A DNA stretch of 36,904 nt from positions 1-36,904 of the forward strand of contig NZ_JANXCG010000082.1 of assembly GCF_025060375.1 (NCBI RefSeq), read 5' to 3'. This DNA is from Meiothermus sp. Its GTDB lineage: Bacteria; Deinococcota; Deinococci; Deinococcales; Thermaceae. The position numbers were made by a program, and so were the translations under genes. This document shows, one piece after another, positions 34,276-36,904 of the stretch. Each line of letters begins with the position of its first letter. Within the stretch, counting starts at the first letter, position 1. The notes under the pieces are model-generated. The model was given only the letters and a program-made list of their open reading frames with translations. It searched no databases and was not told where the DNA came from.

Positions 34276-34979
34276 TGCTCGAGGCGGTCGGGCTTTGCAA
34301 GCGCTACTACCAGGGCGAGCTGGACGTGGTGGCGGTGGACCATTTCACCTACGCTTTCCCCCCGGGTCTTACCGCCATTGTGGGCCCCTCGGGCTCAGGG
34401 AAGACCACCCTCCTGAACCTTCTGGCGGGTTTTGATGTGCCTACCGAGGGTGAGGTTCGCCTGGACGGGCGGGTTTTCTCAACCCTTTCCGAGGACGAGC
34501 GGGCTGAGGTGCGGCTTCGCCACATGGGCTTTGTCTTTCAGCAGTGGAACCTGATTCCAACGCTCACCGCGCTGGAGAACGTGGCCTTTCCCCTCATGCT
34601 GGCAGGCCATAGCTTGAAAGAGCGCACTGAGCGGGCACAGGCACTTCTGGCGGCGGTGGGTTTGGAGAGACGGGCTAAGCACCTGCCCAGCAGGCTTTCG
34701 GGCGGTGAGCAGCAGCGGGTGGCCATTGCGCGGGCCTTGGCCCTAGACCCGCCCGTCCTTTTCGCCGACGAGCCCACGGGGAACCTGGACTCGGCCTCGG
34801 GCGCGCGGGTGGTGGAGCTGCTTTTGGCTCAGGCTCAGGCGGGCCGCACGGTGATCCTGGTAACCCACGACCTCGAGCTCTCCCGCAAGGCCGACCGCAT
34901 CCTGCACCTGCGCGATGGGCGGCTAATGCGGGTAGAGACCCCGTCTGCCGGCCTGACAAGGGCGGCTCAGTCTTTGTAG
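34275..34979 (+). CDS. ABC transporter ATP-binding protein, LolD/MacB type
   Basis: ATPase of 234 aa for the preceding permease. Walker A is GPSGSGKT (residues 37-44). [13 protein letters not shown], the signature LSGGEQQR, Walker [14 protein letters not shown] and the H-loop LVTHDLE are all intact. The ATG at 34275 overlaps the permease stop by one base, with GGGAGG upstream. Its last 13 nt overlap the convergent rtcB gene. Confidence 0.95.
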   Translation: MLEAVGLCKRYYQGELDVVAVDHFTYAFPPGLTAIVGPSGSGKTTLLNLLAGFDVPTEGEVRLDGRVFSTLSEDERAEVRLRHMGFVFQQWNLIPTLTALENVAFPLMLAGHSLKERTERAQALLAAVGLERRAKHLPSRLSGGEQQRVAIARALALDPPVLFADEPTGNLDSASGARVVELLLAQAQAGRTVILVTHDLELSRKADRILHLRDGRLMRVETPSAGLTRAAQSL

Positions 34980-36145
34980 GGGTCAAACTCCCCTGGCCCA
35001 GCCATCACCACCACCAGAGGGCGCAGCACATGGAGCACCTTTACGGTGGGGCCCTGGGCCTCCAGCACATCCGAAAGCCGTCGGTAGACCTGGGGAGCCT
35101 CGTCCAGGTCCCCACCGCGCAGGATTACCCCCTTGCGCCCCAGCCAACTCCGCATCGCTTCCGGGCTTACCGCTCCGGCTTTGCCTCGCTTACCCAGGGC
35201 TTGGCGACGGCTCATCACCCGTCCGGCCCCGTGGACTGTGCTGAAGAGGGCGGCCTCCTGAAGGGGCCGGGCGCCTGGGTCGGTGCTTCCCTGGAGGATC
35301 ACCGCGTCGTCCCCCATGGAGCCTCCCACAAACCCCTTCTGTCCGGGAAAGGCGGGGGTGGCCCCCTTACGCACCACCACAAGCTCCTCTCCGCCGTGCG
35401 TCTCTTTCCAGGCGAAGTTGTGGTGGTTGTGCACCAGCTCCTCCTCCCGCCCCCCCAGAAGGGCCACCACCTTGCGGGCCACCCACTCCCGCCCCGCGTA
35501 GGCATAGCGTCCGGCCAGGTTCATGGCCGCCCAGTAGGCCTGCCCCAGAGGACTCTTCAGGTCCAGCAGGGTTTCCGACTCCGGCACCCGCTCGCCCCAG
35601 GCGCGGTTTTGGGCCAGGGCCATAAATCCGCTGGCAATGCTATGTCCCAAGCCCCGGCTGCCAAAGTGCACGCCTACCCAGATGCGGCCCTTCTCGTCAA
35701 CAAAGAGGTCCACATAGTGGTTGCCCCCACCCACCGTGCCGAGCTGAGCCCGGGCCTTCTCCCTCAATGCCTCGCGGTGGGCTTTGGGGATGGCCTCCCA
35801 GGCCTCGTCCTCAAAGAGGGGATGGTCGGTAGGGGCGTCGTCGGCCCGGTTGGTCCGCCCCAGGCCGAAGGAGACAGTGGCGGCGATTTCGTCGGCCAGC
35901 TCCTCTAGGTGCTTCTCAATCTTCTCCAGATGCAGGTTGGTGCGGATGGCGGCGTTGCCGCAGGCGATGTCGAACCCCACCCCAACAGGGCTGACCTGGT
36001 TGCGGTAGGCCGCAACCCCTCCAATGGGCATGACATAGCCCAGGTGACCGTCGGCCATCAGGGCTGCCTGCACAGCCCGTTGGGCTACATCGTAGAACTG
36101 GGCCAGTGTCCTCTCGTCGTGCTGACCGAATACGTGCGTTTTCAT
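34967..36145 (-). CDS. rtcB: RtcB-type RNA ligase
   Basis: GTP- and manganese-dependent ligase of 392 aa that joins RNA 2',3'-cyclic phosphate or 3'-phosphate ends to 5'-hydroxyl ends. Metal ligands are recognisable: Asp59 and Cys62 in GVGFDIACG, Asn142 and His143 in [10 protein letters not shown], His160 and His168 in HFGSRGLGH, and HNHHN (239-243). HGAGR (305-309) contains the histidine that becomes guanylated. The ATG at 36145 is chosen because similarity begins at MKTHVFG; no Shine-Dalgarno sequence is seen directly upstream. The gene lies 49 nt downstream of tRNA-Leu on the same strand. No archease or RtcA gene is nearby. Likely role: repair of cleaved tRNA or rRNA. Confidence 0.95.
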   Translation of the reverse strand: MKTHVFGQHDERTLAQFYDVAQRAVQAALMADGHLGYVMPIGGVAAYRNQVSPVGVGFDIACGNAAIRTNLHLEKIEKHLEELADEIAATVSFGLGRTNRADDAPTDHPLFEDEAWEAIPKAHREALREKARAQLGTVGGGNHYVDLFVDEKGRIWVGVHFGSRGLGHSIASGFMALAQNRAWGERVPESETLLDLKSPLGQAYWAAMNLAGRYAYAGREWVARKVVALLGGREEELVHNHHNFAWKETHGGEELVVVRKGATPAFPGQKGFVGGSMGDDAVILQGSTDPGARPLQEAALFSTVHGAGRVMSRRQALGKRGKAGAVSPEAMRSWLGRKGVILRGGDLDEAPQVYRRLSDVLEAQGPTVKVLHVLRPLVVVMAGPGEFDPYKD

Positions 36146-36159
36146 CAGACAAGCAAAGG

Positions 36160-36182
36160 CCCCCAGGCTCAACGGCTGGGGG
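36160..36182 (-). terminator. Hairpin between tRNA-Leu and rtcB, weak terminator
   Basis: CCCCCAG / CTGGGGG form a 7-bp stem with a 9-nt loop. On the minus strand it is followed by CCTTTGCTTG, a poor T-run. It lies 13 nt after the tRNA 3' end and 15 nt before rtcB. It probably ends most tRNA transcripts while allowing some to read into rtcB. Confidence 0.55.
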
Positions 36183-36194
36183 ATTGCTTTTGGC

Positions 36195-36281
36195 TGGTGC
36201 CGGGAGCGGGACTTGAACCCGCATGAGCTTGCGCTCGCTACCCCCTCAAGATAGTGTGTCTACCAGTTCCACCATCCCGGC
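36195..36281 (-). tRNA. tRNA-Leu (anticodon GAG)
   Basis: The 87-nt gene folds into a class II tRNA. The acceptor stem is GCCGGGA / TCCCGGC with discriminator A and an encoded CCA. The anticodon stem CTATC/GGTAG encloses loop TTGAGGG (anticodon GAG), the variable arm is GAGC-GCAA-GCTC, and the T arm is GCGGG-TTCAAGT-CCCGC. The long variable arm and GAG anticodon identify leucine, reading CUC and CUU. Confidence 0.96.
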
Positions 36282-36292
36282 AGGCACTCATT

Positions 36293-36321
36293 AGGTTAGT
36301 CGGGCCCGGTGCGCTTGTCAA
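36293..36321 (-). promoter_or_regulatory. Promoter of tRNA-Leu
   Basis: On the minus strand a perfect TTGACA (36321-36316) and TAACCT (36298-36293) are spaced by 17 nt. Transcription would start near 36286, about 5 nt before the mature tRNA. Confidence 0.75.
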
Positions 36322-36489
36322 GCACACTGCCCTTCCCCGGTCTTGCGTTACACAAGGCGCTACGGGCCTTTGCAAAGGTCAAAAACGCCTTTGCGAACGC
36401 ACCTTCTCCTTGGCTGGAAGTGGCTTTTGGGCCTACCAGAACGCCGTGGAAGCCCTTTCTGAAAACGGCCCGTTCTGTTTTGCGCAAAA
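36322..36489. other. Intergenic stretch with palindromes, no gene seen
   Basis: No coding region is supported. Two perfect 12-bp palindromes occur: CCTTTGCAAAGG (36367-36378) and TTTTGCGCAAAA (36478-36489). The second directly precedes an extended -10 promoter and could be an operator. A related imperfect copy, CCTTTGCGAACG, lies at 36389-36400. Confidence 0.45.
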
Positions 36490-36498
36490 TGCTATAAT
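36490..36498 (+). promoter_or_regulatory. Extended -10 promoter upstream of the CRISPR array
   Basis: TGCTATAAT joins a TGn extension to a perfect TATAAT. No -35 match is needed for an extended -10 site, and none is clear. It is directed toward the CRISPR array, whose first repeat is 224 nt downstream, but a hairpin with a T-run lies between them. Confidence 0.6.
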
Positions 36499-36517
36499 GA
36501 CTTTGTCGGAGCTTTCG

Positions 36518-36550
36518 ATGGTGAATCTTGAAAACCTAGCCTTCCGATAG
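36518..36550 (+). CDS. Possible 10-codon leader peptide
   Basis: ATG at 36518 opens MVNLENLAFR and stops with TAG. GGAG lies 6 nt upstream, an ideal ribosome site, and the extended -10 promoter is 20 nt upstream. It may be a leader peptide or a chance frame within a small RNA. No similarity is known to me. Confidence 0.3.
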   Translation: MVNLENLAFR

Positions 36551-36629
36551 CTAAGGCAAACCCTCAGCACAAAAAATCTAAAAGAGTGGGTTTGCAGGCC
36601 CTCATCGAGAAGACCGCAATTTCTGGCCC

Positions 36630-36665
36630 GGTTATCCACAGCCCTCCTGTGGATAACCCGGTTTT
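36630..36665 (+). terminator. Terminator-like hairpin containing two inverted DnaA-box sequences
   Basis: GGTTATCCACAG (36630-36641) and CTGTGGATAACC (36647-36658) form a perfect 12-bp stem with a CCCTC loop, followed by CGGTTTTC. Each arm contains TTATCCACA, the consensus DnaA box, in opposite orientation (36632-36640 and 36648-36656). It could end a short transcript from the promoter at 36490, bind DnaA, or both. Confidence 0.55.
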
Positions 36666-36721
36666 CTCATAAATACCCCCTTGGAGAACCTCTTGCGGGA
36701 CGGCGATTAACGGGGTATGCT

Positions 36722-36904
36722 GTCGCAAACCCAAAGCCCCGAAAGGGGATTGCAACACTATCCCAGAGCCCGGGTTGCGGCGGTGCGCTCCACCCTGTCG
36801 CAAACCCAAAGCCCCGAAAGGGGATTGCAACAGAGCCTCCCCTAACATCAGCAACATCGGCGTTTTCTTCAGTCGCAAACCCAAAGCCCCGAAAGGGGAT
36901 TGCA
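36722..36904 (+). CRISPR. CRISPR array, first three repeats (truncated by window end)
   Basis: A 35-nt repeat begins GTCGCAAACC, has the internal hairpin CCCC-GAAA-GGGG and ends GGATTGCAAC. Copies are at 36722-36756, 36797-36831 and 36872-36904 (the last cut 2 nt short). All visible bases are identical. The two spacers are both 40 nt (36757-36796 and 36832-36871). The 3' end ATTGCAAC resembles the ATTGAAAC tag that becomes the crRNA 5' handle, so transcription is probably left to right with the leader at 36500-36721. The repeat resembles known Thermaceae repeats of type I/III systems. No cas genes lie in the window, so the type is not determined. Confidence 0.95.

Noticed and set aside
36550-36721. 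Chromosomal replication origin, suggested by two DnaA boxes and a somewhat AT-rich stretch
   Set aside because: Only two boxes are present, both explained by one hairpin. No dnaA, dnaN or cluster of boxes is near.
36757-36871. Assigning the two CRISPR spacers to a phage gene
   Set aside because: Forty bases cannot be identified without a search; any reading of them as protein would be guesswork.

Overview
The window looks like chromosomal DNA from the family Thermaceae (phylum Deinococcota), most likely Meiothermus or a close relative. It is GC-rich, and the 16S rRNA 3' end is not followed by a spacer tRNA or 23S gene, as in Thermus. It carries a 14-gene complex I operon in the Thermus nqo order, CRISPR repeats that resemble Thermaceae repeats, and many -10 hexamers only 6-9 nt from a start codon, the leaderless arrangement common in this phylum. 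The genus is an inference from gene content and protein similarity, not from a database search.

Layout. 1-201: end of 16S rRNA and its terminator. 229-3586 (minus): a MacA/MacB-type exporter (adaptor, ATPase, permease). 3981-6000 (minus): tsaE, a macro-domain protein and a C45-type Ntn hydrolase. 6285-11026: housekeeping genes on both strands, namely a HAD phosphatase, a secreted cell-wall amidase, a small unknown protein, a NYN-domain protein, a zinc-containing MDR dehydrogenase and a YceH protein. 11102-12241: a short phenylacetate-CoA-ligase-like protein. 12458-27774 (plus): nuoA to nuoN, tightly packed with many 1-4 nt overlaps, preceded by a promoter and a perfect palindrome and followed by an unknown gene and a rhodanese. 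28576-32720 (minus): alaS, ruvX and mltG. 32808-33081: relic of a nucleotidyltransferase gene. 33136-34979 (plus): a second FtsX-type permease and its ATPase. 34967-36281 (minus): rtcB downstream of tRNA-Leu(GAG). 36490-36904: a promoter, a hairpin holding two DnaA-box sequences, and the start of a CRISPR array that runs off the window. No cas genes are present.

The main business of the window is respiration: the nuo operon encodes all 14 core subunits of proton-pumping NADH:menaquinone oxidoreductase. Three features are unusual. NuoG has lost all four cysteines that bind cluster N7 in Thermus and E. coli. NuoN carries a C-terminal extension of about 270 residues with two immunoglobulin-like repeats, probably on the periplasmic side. 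NuoH begins with a signal-peptide-like extension. Outside the operon, many genes appear to be transcribed from promoters placed so close to the start codon that the mRNA would have little or no leader.
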